The translations under genes were made by a program, and so were the position numbers. Below, in pieces: positions 8,331 to 17,548 of a DNA stretch of 64,000 bases (positions are counted from its first letter, which is position 1; every line of letters begins with the position of its first letter). The stretch is taken from assembly GCA_963736445.1 (NCBI GenBank), contig CAVTOY010000008.1, forward strand, positions 248,001 to 312,000, given 5' to 3'. This DNA is from Thiosocius sp963736445. Lineage in GTDB: Bacteria > Pseudomonadota > Gammaproteobacteria > Chromatiales > Chromatiaceae. Under the pieces are notes generated by a model that was given only the letters and a program-made list of their open reading frames with translations, was not told the origin of the DNA and made no database searches.

Positions 8331-8362
8331 GCAGCAGGAAATCGGTGAGATATGCAGGCTAG
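8331..8362 (-). repeat. post-stop repeat, copy A
   Basis: Read on the minus strand it begins TAGCCTGCATATCTCACC and continues to CTGCTGC. The same sequence occurs at 20134-20183 (plus strand) and 54194-54256 (minus strand). Here it starts 9 bases after the TGA stop of the membrane protein at 8372, in the same orientation as that gene. All three copies sit 0-10 bases after a stop codon. Confidence 0.75.
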
Positions 8363-8371
8363 ATCCAGTGA

Positions 8372-9073
8372 TCAGGCCCCGTGCAGAAAGACCCACACGG
8401 GCAGGGGAGCAATAGCCAGGGCGGTCACCGCGAGATAGGCCGGGAATCTGACGATCTTGCTCATACCGGAGATCAGTCCAATGCCGCCACCTCCGCCGAT
8501 GATTGCGTTGCCGGGAAGATTCAATGCGACAGCGATTGCCAGGTGGCGATGCCTGAGCAGAAACGGTACCAGTCTGGACGGCGCCTTTGCGTACAGTAGC
8601 TCCAGCCGCGCCCTATGCCCCAGGGGTTCCAGCTCGGCGACCAGTTGGCTTGTCTTGAAAAGATGCAGCCAGCGAAAAAATCGATACACCAGCCGCGAGG
8701 GCACCGTTCTCCCGATAAGAAAGCTGATGGAAAGGGCCATCAGGGTGCAAAAGTACACCAATAGCGCCCCCTTGCTCCCCATCAGCAACATCAAGCCAAG
8801 ACCCAACTCGATACCTGGCATGAACGGCATGGCCATCAACAAAATGTATACCACCAAGGCCCCCAACAGGATGGCCTCGAGCATTGGCCCGTGACGAGGG
8901 AATATCTGAAAACTGACCTGATTTGCGATCCAGTGGCCGCCGGCACTCAACAGCAAGACGACTGCCAGGACCAATAGCAGCTTGAGGTACAAAGGCGGTC
9001 CGTGACGCGCCACCGGGGTATCACGATCATCGGTGGATCTATTGCGCCGATTAAAGAGGAACCCCGATTTCAA
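8372..9073 (-). CDS. DedA/VTT-like integral membrane protein
   Basis: 233 residues, starting at TTG since no ATG lies before the first helix. About five hydrophobic segments are visible: LKLLLVLAVVLLLSAGG, AILLGALVVYILLMAMPFMPG, LGLMLLMGSKGALLVYFCTLM, then a cytoplasmic basic part, LAIAVALNLPGNAIIGGGGG and a final helix. The MPFMPG turn and the NLPGNAIIGGGGGIG loop recall re-entrant loops of VTT (TVP38/DedA) proteins, which are implicated in lipid transport. Assignment to that superfamily is by pattern only. The repeat copy A follows its stop codon. Confidence 0.6.
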   Translation of the reverse strand: MKSGFLFNRRNRSTDDRDTPVARHGPPLYLKLLLVLAVVLLLSAGGHWIANQVSFQIFPRHGPMLEAILLGALVVYILLMAMPFMPGIELGLGLMLLMGSKGALLVYFCTLMALSISFLIGRTVPSRLVYRFFRWLHLFKTSQLVAELEPLGHRARLELLYAKAPSRLVPFLLRHRHLAIAVALNLPGNAIIGGGGGIGLISGMSKIVRFPAYLAVTALAIAPLPVWVFLHGA

Positions 9074-9095
9074 TGGCTGCCTTCACTCGAGTTTG

Positions 9096-9515
9096 TCATT
9101 TCTTTCGGGAGCCGCTGAACCAGTACTCCCGGCGGGTATCCCAATACCAGCGCTCCTTGGTCCACAGGAAGGCCATTTGCGCGGTATCGCCGGTAACAAC
9201 ACCGTTCCAGGCGATCGTGCCGTGCGTGGGGCTATGGGTCACGGCCTGGAAGTGAATGGCGTCTCCGACTACCGTTGCGGTGTAGTCCGCGTCTCCGAAA
9301 TTGTAGGGTTCACAAGAAACCGAATGAAATCGCCCATTTTCGAAAACTATCTCTTCCTTCTCTTTAGGGTCCAGTGGCGAATCCTTTTCGCCGTTGAAGC
9401 CCGAAAAGGCGAGACCGTCGAGCAGATGCGTCCGCTCGTCCGGTAACGCGCCTCTCATCGGGAACAGAAACAACACGACGATGAGCAGGCAGGGCACTTG
9501 CACTGGCTTCACCAT
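9096..9515 (-). CDS. small exported protein of unknown function
   Basis: 139 residues with a perfect ribosome site (AAGGAGG, 7 bases before ATG). The N-terminus VQVPCLLIVVLFLFPMRGALP is a signal peptide. The mature part looks like a beta-rich single domain (FENGRFHSVSCEPYNFGDADY, AVTHSPTHGTIAWNGVVTGD) and ends RREYWFSGSRKK. The pattern of alternating strands with one central Cys suggests a small periplasmic barrel, but no family is recognised. It ends 22 bases before the DedA-like gene on the same strand. Confidence 0.6.
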   Translation of the reverse strand: MVKPVQVPCLLIVVLFLFPMRGALPDERTHLLDGLAFSGFNGEKDSPLDPKEKEEIVFENGRFHSVSCEPYNFGDADYTATVVGDAIHFQAVTHSPTHGTIAWNGVVTGDTAQMAFLWTKERWYWDTRREYWFSGSRKK

Positions 9516-9888
9516 GAAGGCCTCCTTGGAAGAAGTATAGGCGTCTTATCCTTGCTTACGCCCCAGATCCGTATGCCCTTTATTGCTGCGGACGCCATTG
9601 CACAAGCAGGTTATTGGGTCTATAGGTTCAGTACTTACCCCTCCTTCATTTGCTCCCATACAAATCCTGATCGGTAGGTGTTGTAAACGCTGCAATGCTG
9701 ACCTATTGGCGATGACTGCCATGTCCTGTGGCAACCATCTCCCGGTTGGCAAACATACGTCACGGTAGCGGAGACACCATGATGAACAGAATGCAATCGA
9801 CTGCGGTGCCGCAGCGTACAGCGATCCAACTAAGAGTCATTCGCAGTGCCAAGGGGCTATCTGACCTACGAGACATAGGGGGTTCGTG
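9516..9888. other. intergenic region, nothing recognised
   Basis: 373 bases between a minus-strand exported protein gene and the plus-strand ankyrin gene, so divergent promoters are expected. Short open frames exist but lack ribosome sites and protein-like composition. No repeat or hairpin of note was seen. Confidence 0.5.
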
Positions 9889-10365
9889 ATGAACTTATCT
9901 ACCATGTGGCCCAGGCTTGTTCGCCTTTATCTAATCTCCGTCGTGGTCTGTCTGGTTGGTGTCGTCAATTCGGCGCGCGCTGGTGATGCTGACGCACTCC
10001 ACGCCGCCGCGCTTGACGGCGATACCAAACGGGTCTCTGCCCTGATTGAAAGCGGTGTGGATGTGAACGCACGCACCGAGAGCGGAAGTTATGCGTTGAA
10101 CGGTGCCGCCGCGGCAAATGAGATCGAGATCATCGAGATGCTGCTCGCGCGGGGCGCCGATCCGAATGTTCAGAACGGTGAAGGCGACACACCGCTGATC
10201 TGTGCCACCAAGTACGCGGGTGGCAGCGCCGCGACCGTCAGAATCCTGGTTGAGGCCGGTACGGATATGTCGATCAAGGACGATAAGGGGATGACGGCCC
10301 TGGATCACGCCAAGGCACAGGGCGAGCAGGAGGCAATCGTCTTGCTTGCGGGATCGGGGAGTTGA
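9889..10365 (+). CDS. periplasmic ankyrin-repeat protein
   Basis: 158 residues with a signal peptide (LYLISVVVCLVGVVNSARA) followed by about four ankyrin repeats: ADALHAAALDGDTKRVSALIESGVDVNA, then SYALNGAAAANEIEIIEMLLARGADPNV, a third with TPLICATKYAGG and a fourth with MTALDHAKAQGEQEAIVLL. The GTG three bases earlier is possible, but the ATG has AGGGGG at good spacing. Such exported ankyrin proteins bind other proteins, and no partner is evident here. The neighbours are unrelated small genes. Confidence 0.8.
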   Translation: MNLSTMWPRLVRLYLISVVVCLVGVVNSARAGDADALHAAALDGDTKRVSALIESGVDVNARTESGSYALNGAAAANEIEIIEMLLARGADPNVQNGEGDTPLICATKYAGGSAATVRILVEAGTDMSIKDDKGMTALDHAKAQGEQEAIVLLAGSGS

Positions 10366-10587
10366 TTTAGCGCGCAGCCCGGACCGCTAGCAGGACTGTA
10401 CCTGGCGTGCACCCAGCCGCGGTCTCTGTACGTCAGGTAAAAGGCCTCTCACATGCAATTTTTTTGACTTCGATCATATGGATAATGCGCCTAGGCGGCA
10501 GAATATTACCGAGTGCGGGAATCTCGCACGAAGGTAGACTTTTTGATTGAATTCTGTAAATCAAGCTTTGAAGTGGGAGGAAGACTT

Positions 10588-10971
10588 ATGCGCAGATTCT
10601 CGAAAACCTTGATCGCGGGGGCCGTGCTAGGTACCGCGCTGATGGCGGGTTCCGCCAGCGCATTCTGGAACAGTTGGGGCGGTGGACCTTGGGGTGGAGG
10701 CGGCCCCTGGTATGGCGGTGGTTACCCCTACTACGGCGGCTATGGGGGTTATCCGTATGGCGGCGGCTGGGGCGGTTACCCGTATGGCGGTGGCTGGGGT
10801 GGTTACCCCTACGGCGGCTATGGCGGCTACCCCTATGGTGGTGGCTGGGGTGGTTACCCCTACGGCGGCTATGGTGGCTATGGCGGCTATCCGTACTCTG
10901 GTTCTTATGCCTATCCGACCACCACGACCACCAAAAAGTCGAGCAGCAAGACAAAGACCGAGAAAGAGTAG
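10588..10971 (+). CDS. Gly/Tyr-rich sulfur-globule-type exported protein
   Basis: 127 residues after a strong GGGAGG ribosome site. Residues 1-24 (LIAGAVLGTALMAGSASA) are a signal peptide. The mature protein begins FWNSWGGGPWGGGG and is a run of Gly-Gly-Tyr-Pro-Tyr-Gly units. WGGYPYGGG occurs several times with near-identical DNA. It ends in a Thr tract and a lysine/serine tail. This composition and the FWN start match sulfur globule envelope proteins (Sgp) of Chromatiales, which coat periplasmic sulfur globules. Other Gly/Tyr-rich structural proteins cannot be excluded. A strong terminator follows at 10989. Confidence 0.75.
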   Translation: MRRFSKTLIAGAVLGTALMAGSASAFWNSWGGGPWGGGGPWYGGGYPYYGGYGGYPYGGGWGGYPYGGGWGGYPYGGYGGYPYGGGWGGYPYGGYGGYGGYPYSGSYAYPTTTTTKKSSSKTKTEKE

Positions 10972-10988
10972 ACGGTTCTGCCTCGAAG

Positions 10989-11013
10989 GCGCGCCTGCGG
11001 GCGCGCTTTTTTT
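10989..11013 (+). terminator. rho-independent terminator of the sulfur-globule-like gene
   Basis: A 7-bp GC-only stem (GCGCGCC/GGCGCGC) with loop TGCG is followed by seven T residues, 18 bases after the stop codon at 10971. It should end a monocistronic, strongly expressed transcript. Confidence 0.9.
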
Positions 11014-11073
11014 CTGCGCTGCCCTTCAGTCTGTTGCAGTTTCCGGGACGTTCCCGCCGGACAGGGTCGGCGG

Positions 11074-12729
11074 TCAGTATGGCTGTCCTGCGGGGTAGTT
11101 GTGCATCACCAGCTCCGGGTCCGCCGGCGGCGGCATGAACATCGGGTCCGGCAGCGGCCCGGGCGGCTCGGGTAGGCGCCCGGCGCGGAAGCTCGCCGCC
11201 GTCTGTTGCAGCCCGACGGCAGGACCCAAGGCGCCGGCCATCAGGGCCATCTTCACCAGACCCTCCTGCAAGGCCTGCGCCGCTGCGAAGTCGCCGTTCG
11301 CCGCCAGGGCAAGCGCCAATAGCTCGGTGTTTGGGGGAATCGGCTGAGCGTCGTGCAGCTGCCGGGCGATCTCGAGTGATCGCGCGACGTCCCCGACCTC
11401 CGTCGAGTGCGCGAGCAGTCTGGCCAGGAGATACCGGAACACCGGGGGCTCTGGGAACCGCCTGTCGAACGCCAGCAGCTTATCGAGCAATACGGCATCG
11501 CTGGTGCCGGCGCGCAGCAGGGCGCCCCAGTAGTGCACGAACACCTGCATAGCGGTGGCGCCCGAGGCGATCGCGCGTTCGAAAAGGGCGGCTGCATCCG
11601 CATAGTCCCCGTGGCGCAGGCTGAGATTCGCCAGGTAACTCAGCGCGCCCTCGTGTTCCATGTCCATGGCGAGGACCTGGCGATAGCTGGCGACGGCGGA
11701 CGCCGGATCGTCCGCGGCATCTTGCACAACGGCCAGCAGAAAACGGGGCAGCGTCTCTTCGGGACCGTCAGCGACGGCGCGTTCCAGCGCGACCTCCGCC
11801 TCATCCCGCCGGCCCGAGATCCAGAGCACGCGTGCGTAGGAGGTCCGGGCGCGGGCATTGGCCGGTTCCTCGACCAGTCCGGCGGCAAAGGCCGCGGCGG
11901 CCGCCGCATAGTCGCGGCGCTTGACCGCGGCGAGACCCTCCTCGAAGTGGAAGCGCGCGCCGATCTGCAATGATCGCAGTTCGTCGACCAGGGGGTCCGC
12001 ATAACTCGGCTTGATCACGCCGCGCTGGGCCAGATGCTCGCGGGCCTGGTCACGACGCCCGAGTCCGATCAGGGCCTGGCCGAGCGGATAGTGCACGGCA
12101 TCGGCGCTTGGCTGCAGCACCAGTACTTCGCGGAGCTTCTTGGCCGCACTCCCCCAGTCGCGCTCCAACAGGTCGATCTGCGCCAGGCCATACAGTGTGG
12201 CGGCACGCAGATCGGGGACCGCCACGACCTGCTCGTAGGCCGCGCGGGCCTCCTGGAGCCTGTTCAGTCCCAGCAGGGCCTCGCCGCGCCGCAGCGGGAG
12301 GGTCGGATAGGCCGGATCGATCTGCGCCGCTTGGCTGAGATACCCCATGGCCTGTTCCGGCTCGCCCTGCTCCAGGGCGAGGTGTGCGGTGTAGTAGGCC
12401 CATTCGAAGCCCTGCGGATCCAGGGTGCGGGCGTTGCGCAACGCCAACTCCGCGCCGGCATACATGCGGTGCGCCCCATACAGCGCCCCGAGGCGACCAT
12501 AGACGGCCGCAAGTTCGGCCGCGGAGGTGTCATCCGCAGCCAGCAGCTGGCTAAGCCGATCGCGCGTCTCGCGGATCCGCGCCGCCGTTGCGGCCTCCAG
12601 CTCCGCCAGCCGCTGTGGCGGAATCGGTGCAACCCGATCGGCCCAGGCGGAAGGGACATCGGTCAGGGGATCGGCAATCCCCTGGGCACCCAGGCCCAGC
12701 AACAGGATCGCGGCGAGCCTGCGGATCAT
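11074..12729 (-). CDS. periplasmic TPR protein
   Basis: 551 residues with a signal peptide (LAAILLLGLGAQGIA). The rest is almost wholly tetratricopeptide helices, for example GFEWAYYTAHLALEQGEPEQA, PTLPLRRGEALLGLNRLQEARAAYEQV and AHYPLG-type repeats, with a proline-rich C-terminus (PPGPLPDPMFMPP). It overlaps the upstream CRTAC1 gene by four bases (ATGA), so the two are translationally coupled. As the last gene of the multihaem/CRTAC1/TPR operon it probably acts as a scaffold for that periplasmic complex. This role is inferred from context. Confidence 0.82.
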   Translation of the reverse strand: MIRRLAAILLLGLGAQGIADPLTDVPSAWADRVAPIPPQRLAELEAATAARIRETRDRLSQLLAADDTSAAELAAVYGRLGALYGAHRMYAGAELALRNARTLDPQGFEWAYYTAHLALEQGEPEQAMGYLSQAAQIDPAYPTLPLRRGEALLGLNRLQEARAAYEQVVAVPDLRAATLYGLAQIDLLERDWGSAAKKLREVLVLQPSADAVHYPLGQALIGLGRRDQAREHLAQRGVIKPSYADPLVDELRSLQIGARFHFEEGLAAVKRRDYAAAAAAFAAGLVEEPANARARTSYARVLWISGRRDEAEVALERAVADGPEETLPRFLLAVVQDAADDPASAVASYRQVLAMDMEHEGALSYLANLSLRHGDYADAAALFERAIASGATAMQVFVHYWGALLRAGTSDAVLLDKLLAFDRRFPEPPVFRYLLARLLAHSTEVGDVARSLEIARQLHDAQPIPPNTELLALALAANGDFAAAQALQEGLVKMALMAGALGPAVGLQQTAASFRAGRLPEPPGPLPDPMFMPPPADPELVMHNYPAGQPY

Positions 12730-14555
12730 GGCACTGCCTCCTGCACCACCCGGAGCTCGCGATCGACCCCTGGCACCGCCACGCGCTGAACCTGGCCGCC
12801 CGGCCAGGTCACGCTGAGTTCGTCCACCGTTGTTGCCGACCCCAGGCCGAAAGTGAGCGGCAGCTCGACCTGGCTCAGATAACCGCGGCTGGGGTGTACC
12901 CGCCGATACTGTGTAACGCCATCGCTGTGCAACGCCACTGCGGCGCCGAGGCCGTCGCGGTTCGCCGAGTCACCGACGAGCCTGAGGCGCAGCCAGTGAT
13001 TGCCGGTCTGCTGGTCGTTGCGCAGCAGGACGGCGCGCTGGCCGTTTTGCACGATGGCCAGATCGAGGTCGCCGTCGCTGTCGATGTCGGCATAGGCGGC
13101 GCCGCGCCCGACCATGGGCTGTCGCAGGTCCGCGGTGCTGTCGAGCAGCCGGTAACGCTGGGGACAGGCCGCGCCGCAGTTCCAGAACAGCTGCGCCGGT
13201 TGGGCAAAGGTCTGGCTGGGGTGGACCCGGTTGATCTCGTTCTCCAGGTGGCCGTTGGCCTGGAACAGGTCCAGCCGGCCGTCCAGATCGGCGTCGAGGA
13301 ACAGCACTGCAAAGGTCAATGCGACGCGCGAATCCGGGCCGATGCCCTCGAGAACGGCCTCGTCGACGAAGGGCCCCCGTCCGTCGAGCGTGACGAACAG
13401 CGAACTCATTTCGTTGGCAAAGTTGCCGATCGCTATCCCGACATCCACGTCGTTGCGGAAGCGCGCGATATCGATCCCCATGCCCGAGGTGGCCCGGCCT
13501 TCGCGGTCATAGGCGATACCCTCCAGGGCGCTGATTTCCTCGAAGCGCCCGTCGCCAAGGTTGCGGTAGAGAAAGTTGCGGGTGGTGTCGTTGGCCACCA
13601 CGATGTCGACCAGGCCGTTGTCGTCCACGTCCGCGACGCTGACGGCCAGGGCCTTTCCGGCCGGCTGTCGATCGCTTCCTTCGATCACTGCGATTCCGGC
13701 GGCCTGACTGACCTCGGTGAAGCGTCCGTCGCCGTCGTTGCGGTACAGCCGGTTCAGCGCCCCGACATGGTGCTCGGGGCCACCATAGGCACGGCCCAGA
13801 CCCGCAATCCGGAAATCGATCTCCAGGTCGATCTCACGCGTCCACGCGATATAGTTGCCCACGAACAGGTCCAGATCGCCGTCGTTGTCGTAGTCGAGAA
13901 AGGCGGTACCGGTGCTCCAATCTTCCGGGTTGCCGGCAACATTCGCCGTTGCGGTCGCGTCGATGAAGCGTCCACGCTCGTTGCGCAACAGCAGGTTCGC
14001 GCCGAGATTGGACAGGTAGAGATCCACCCAGCCGTCGTTGTCGTAGTCGCCCACGGCGACGCCGAAGCCGTAGAGGTCGCGCTGCAGACCGGTCGCCTCT
14101 GTGACGTCCGTAAAGCGGGTGCCGCCGTCGTTGCGGTACAGGCGTCCGGTGGTCGTACGGCCGTCGGCCTTGTCGGGCCAATAGGACGAATTGACCAGAT
14201 AGAGATCGGGATCGCCGTCGTTGTCGTAGTCAAAGAAGGCGAGACCGCTGCCCATGGTCTCGGGGATCAGCTTGTCGCCATAGGCGCCGTTGACGTGAAC
14301 GAAATCAATCCCCGCCGCGGTCGTGATGTCGGTGAAAGGGATGCTGGGGATAGCCGACTGCACGGTCTCGGCGGGCGCCTCGCGCACTGGCGCCGCGATC
14401 TCGATCTCCTCGACCGGAACGGTCGACTCCCCGCCTTGACCGAACCACCAGACGAGCAGGGCAATCGCGGCGGCAGCGCCGATAACCGCGAGCGACCCTT
14501 TGAATGCACGACCGATGCGTTCCTCGCCGGCGCGGTTCTCAGCTGCCTTGCTCAT
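12726..14555 (-). CDS. CRTAC1 family protein (FG-GAP/VCBS repeats and ASPIC-UnbV domain)
   Basis: 609 residues. A membrane anchor near residues 21-40 (LAVIGAAAAIALLVWWFG) is followed by at least six FG-GAP/VCBS repeats with calcium-binding loops such as DYDNDGDPDLYLVN, DYDNDGWVDLYLSN and DADLDGRLDLFQANGH, forming a beta propeller. The C-terminus has the ASPIC/UnbV signature (VTWPGGQVQRVAV). Such proteins are extracytoplasmic binding proteins of uncertain role. It overlaps both neighbours (17 bases with the cytochrome, 4 with the TPR gene), so it works with the pentahaem cytochrome. Confidence 0.9.
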   Translation of the reverse strand: MSKAAENRAGEERIGRAFKGSLAVIGAAAAIALLVWWFGQGGESTVPVEEIEIAAPVREAPAETVQSAIPSIPFTDITTAAGIDFVHVNGAYGDKLIPETMGSGLAFFDYDNDGDPDLYLVNSSYWPDKADGRTTTGRLYRNDGGTRFTDVTEATGLQRDLYGFGVAVGDYDNDGWVDLYLSNLGANLLLRNERGRFIDATATANVAGNPEDWSTGTAFLDYDNDGDLDLFVGNYIAWTREIDLEIDFRIAGLGRAYGGPEHHVGALNRLYRNDGDGRFTEVSQAAGIAVIEGSDRQPAGKALAVSVADVDDNGLVDIVVANDTTRNFLYRNLGDGRFEEISALEGIAYDREGRATSGMGIDIARFRNDVDVGIAIGNFANEMSSLFVTLDGRGPFVDEAVLEGIGPDSRVALTFAVLFLDADLDGRLDLFQANGHLENEINRVHPSQTFAQPAQLFWNCGAACPQRYRLLDSTADLRQPMVGRGAAYADIDSDGDLDLAIVQNGQRAVLLRNDQQTGNHWLRLRLVGDSANRDGLGAAVALHSDGVTQYRRVHPSRGYLSQVELPLTFGLGSATTVDELSVTWPGGQVQRVAVPGVDRELRVVQEAVP

Positions 14556-17379
14556 CGTTCACTCCTGCAGCGACGGTGGCGCTGCCATGGCCGCCAAAGG
14601 TGCGCCCAGGACGCTGCAGGCCATAGGCCTCGGGGCGCTGCAGATCATAGACCGCGACTGCCTCGGCGGCATGATCTGCGGCGGGGTTGCGGCGGCGGTG
14701 CGTCGCCACCGCGCGCTCGACGGCGTGGTCGTCGGGTCGGTATTTCGCGGCCAGCGTGCGATGCACCTCGGCGCGCGCCGTTGCGCCGAGGTCGGCATAG
14801 ACCAGCGCCAGGTTGAAATGGGCGGTCAGGTTTTCCGGATCCTGTACAAGGACCTGTGCGAACTCGCTCCGCGCCTCCTCGAGCAGGGCGAGGCGGCGTT
14901 CGCTGCGGGCTGCACCGCGCGTCTGTCGGGCCCGCTCGTAGAGCGTCCTGCCGAGCATATTGCGGGCTCGGAAGTCTTGCGCGAAATCGAAGCCGCGTGC
15001 CCTGGCTTCCGTGAAGCGGGTCTCGAGCAGGGCCCTTAGCGTGGCAACCGCCTGGTCCAGGTGCCCGTTCTCGCGGTCGACCAGTGCGGTCAGCCAGGCG
15101 CGGGTCCAGGGCCGGACGTCGGGGTATCGCTCGGCCGCGCGCTGCAGCGCCGCTGCCGCCGCGTCGACCCGCCCCTCCTTGAGGTACACCCGGGCCAGGT
15201 TGAGCGGGCCATCTGCACGGTCCAGTGCCTCGACCCGTGCGAAGGCATGCCCCGCCTGGCGCAGGGCGCTGTGCTGGGCATCACCCGATAGCAGCAGGCC
15301 GATACCGTAGTCGTTCCAGCGTTCCCACGGCTCGGGCCTGCCGTCATCACCGACAGTCGGATGGGCATCGCCGGGGCGGGTCGGCAGGTTGATACGATCC
15401 GAGGCCAGGGTGACGACCGGCAGGTCGTTGCCCGCGAAGCGCTCGCCCTGCACGTACCTCAGATAGCTGGTATCGAACTTGCGATAGCGCAGTGCCGCCT
15501 CGATGGTAATCGGGCCGCTGACATCTTCCGGTATCTCCAACAGGTAGTGCACAACCGCCGCCGCGCCCGGTGGGATCTGGTGGTTGTAGAGCGCCACGAA
15601 GGTGTCCTGACCGTTGCGCCGGTCGAGCCGCGCGCCCTCCTTGGTCAACACATAGGCGTTGACGAAGTACGACCAGGGGTCGACGGTGCCGTCGGGCCCG
15701 ACACCACCGCTACGCCCGATCACGCGACCGCCGGCGCTCACGCTCAGGTCTACCCACAGCTCGTTGGAGTCCGCGGTACCCTGGGTCAGCTGGTGGCCGG
15801 CGCGCAGATTACGCACCACGGCCTCCAACAGGTAACGTCCGCCCGGCGCCAGCACGAGATCTGTTCGATCCAGCGGGGCGTGCAGCACACCGTCGATCTC
15901 TCCCGCCTCGCGCACCCCAAACAGATCGATGCGCGCCGCGCCCTCGAGCATCCGCCGATGCGCCGTGATGGTCTCTTTGGGCAGATCGAGCACGTGCGCA
16001 AGGCCGGTGTTGGCCGCCGGGAAAAAGTGGCTGTGGATCTTGCGAGCACCGCTGCCGTCGAAGTCGCGCGCCGCCGGATCTTCGGAGGCCTCGAGCGGCA
16101 TGTGGCAGGCCGCACAGGTCTGGGTCGCGCGGGGCGGGTAGTAGAAGCTGTCGACGCGGTGCCCGGACACCCCGCTCTGCATGAAACTGTCATAGTGGTT
16201 CTGGCCCCTGAGCCATTTGTAGTCGTTGACCGACGCCGGCAGATGCGCCTTGTGGCAGCTGCCGCAGAACTCGGGACTGGAGTGGACGGGTTTGAGAAGG
16301 CCTGTCTTGTGGTAGGCCGGTTTGGCCTTGATGAGCTGCTTACTGACGGCGTTGAGGAAGGCGTTGTCACTGCCCTCGAAGGGATAGCGCACCGGCTCGC
16401 TGACGCTGAAGTCCGCATTGCCCAGCACGCTGTTCACCCGGGTAATGGCATGGCAGCTGGTGCAGGTCAGGCCGGCATGCGCGCTCGGATCGCCGTCGAT
16501 GTCGAACGCCGGATCATCGAAGGCGCCGCTCAGTAACGGAACGACGTCGTGGCAACCAGCGCAAAACTGCGCCTTGGCCACCGTTCCGGTGCTGTCCATC
16601 GAGACCTTGCGGGTCTCCTGCACGCTGAAGCGGTAGAAGGGGTTATTGAATGAACTCAGTCGGTGCGAGCTCATGCGCCACCCCGCCGCGACATCCGGAT
16701 GGCACTCGGCGCAGAAGTCGTCGGTCATGAGGGTGTCTGCGACCAGCGGTTCACCGCCGGGGGTGCGGATCAGCGTGGTCGCGAAGGCCGGTTCTGCCTG
16801 CGGTGCCACGGCTGGTGTGGCCAGCAGGTGCCAGCCTACCATCGCGGCCGTAAAAACGGCCGCCACGCCGCCCCAGCGCAGTCCCAGCGACCAATGAATC
16901 GGACGCCCGGCGAGACGGTGCAGTACGAACAGCCACAGGGCCACCAACGGGGTCAGGACGTGTAGCCAATACGCCGCCCGGCGCAGGCCCGGTTCGTTGA
17001 TCTCGAAGAACCCGAAGCGGGTCAGCAGCACGCCAGACAACAGGACCAGGCTCGCGGTGGCGAACAGCGCGGCGCCCGCGCGAACGGCATAGCGGTTGGG
17101 CCGATGCACGGCGCGCTGCAGGTGTGATACAGCGAACACCAGGAACGGCACGATCAGGGTCAGACCGAGCGCCAGGTGCACCAGAAACATGCCGAGGTAG
17201 AAGAAATTCTGGTGCACCTCGCCGGTGACGTGCTCGAGCAGCGTGACGCCGGCGAGATAGGTCGAGTTGACGATTAGCAGGGCGATCAGCAACAGGATCA
17301 GGCGCAAGAGCTGGCGCAAGCCATGACCCATCACGGGCAGGCGATGGTTATCGACCAAGGCGGGTTTGTTCTCGACCAC
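14539..17379 (-). CDS. membrane-anchored pentahaem cytochrome c with TPR domain
   Basis: About 946 residues from a GTG at 17379 preceded by an AGGA. The frame is open to 17448, but that extension is not protein-like. Residues to about 200 hold four to five membrane helices (LRLILLLIALLIVNSTYLAG, FLVHLALGLTLIVPFLVFAV, GAALFATASLVLLSGVLL). Then five CxxCH motifs follow (CAECH, CAGCH, CTSCH, CGSCH, CAACH) in a region like cytochrome c554/multihaem families, then a beta-rich part and C-terminal TPRs (LTAHFNLALVYADLGATARA). It may be a quinol-linked or substrate-oxidising periplasmic cytochrome. First gene of a three-gene operon. Confidence 0.85.
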   Translation of the reverse strand: MVENKPALVDNHRLPVMGHGLRQLLRLILLLIALLIVNSTYLAGVTLLEHVTGEVHQNFFYLGMFLVHLALGLTLIVPFLVFAVSHLQRAVHRPNRYAVRAGAALFATASLVLLSGVLLTRFGFFEINEPGLRRAAYWLHVLTPLVALWLFVLHRLAGRPIHWSLGLRWGGVAAVFTAAMVGWHLLATPAVAPQAEPAFATTLIRTPGGEPLVADTLMTDDFCAECHPDVAAGWRMSSHRLSSFNNPFYRFSVQETRKVSMDSTGTVAKAQFCAGCHDVVPLLSGAFDDPAFDIDGDPSAHAGLTCTSCHAITRVNSVLGNADFSVSEPVRYPFEGSDNAFLNAVSKQLIKAKPAYHKTGLLKPVHSSPEFCGSCHKAHLPASVNDYKWLRGQNHYDSFMQSGVSGHRVDSFYYPPRATQTCAACHMPLEASEDPAARDFDGSGARKIHSHFFPAANTGLAHVLDLPKETITAHRRMLEGAARIDLFGVREAGEIDGVLHAPLDRTDLVLAPGGRYLLEAVVRNLRAGHQLTQGTADSNELWVDLSVSAGGRVIGRSGGVGPDGTVDPWSYFVNAYVLTKEGARLDRRNGQDTFVALYNHQIPPGAAAVVHYLLEIPEDVSGPITIEAALRYRKFDTSYLRYVQGERFAGNDLPVVTLASDRINLPTRPGDAHPTVGDDGRPEPWERWNDYGIGLLLSGDAQHSALRQAGHAFARVEALDRADGPLNLARVYLKEGRVDAAAAALQRAAERYPDVRPWTRAWLTALVDRENGHLDQAVATLRALLETRFTEARARGFDFAQDFRARNMLGRTLYERARQTRGAARSERRLALLEEARSEFAQVLVQDPENLTAHFNLALVYADLGATARAEVHRTLAAKYRPDDHAVERAVATHRRRNPAADHAAEAVAVYDLQRPEAYGLQRPGRTFGGHGSATVAAGVNDEQGS

Positions 17380-17548
17380 GTGATCCTGTCTCCGGTGCGC
17401 TGCGGTTGGTTGTCCCCAATACGCAGAAGGTGGAGGGTAGGGGAGCATTTTCCACCGGCGGATAGGCGGGCGTCGCCACCCCTGCGGGGGGAAAATCGCA
17501 ACGCTTTGATGTCAATCAACCGAAAAGCGGGGACTGGCGGTGCCGAGG

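Noticed and set aside
10690..10910. Repeated DNA in the Gly/Tyr-rich gene as a CRISPR or satellite array
   Set aside because: Units are in-frame codon repeats within a signal-peptide protein, vary in length and have no spacer structure.
12588..14816. Long open frame of over 700 codons on the plus strand
   Set aside because: It is antisense to the CRTAC1 and cytochrome genes. High GC third positions remove stops on the opposite strand. No ribosome site or recognisable domain.
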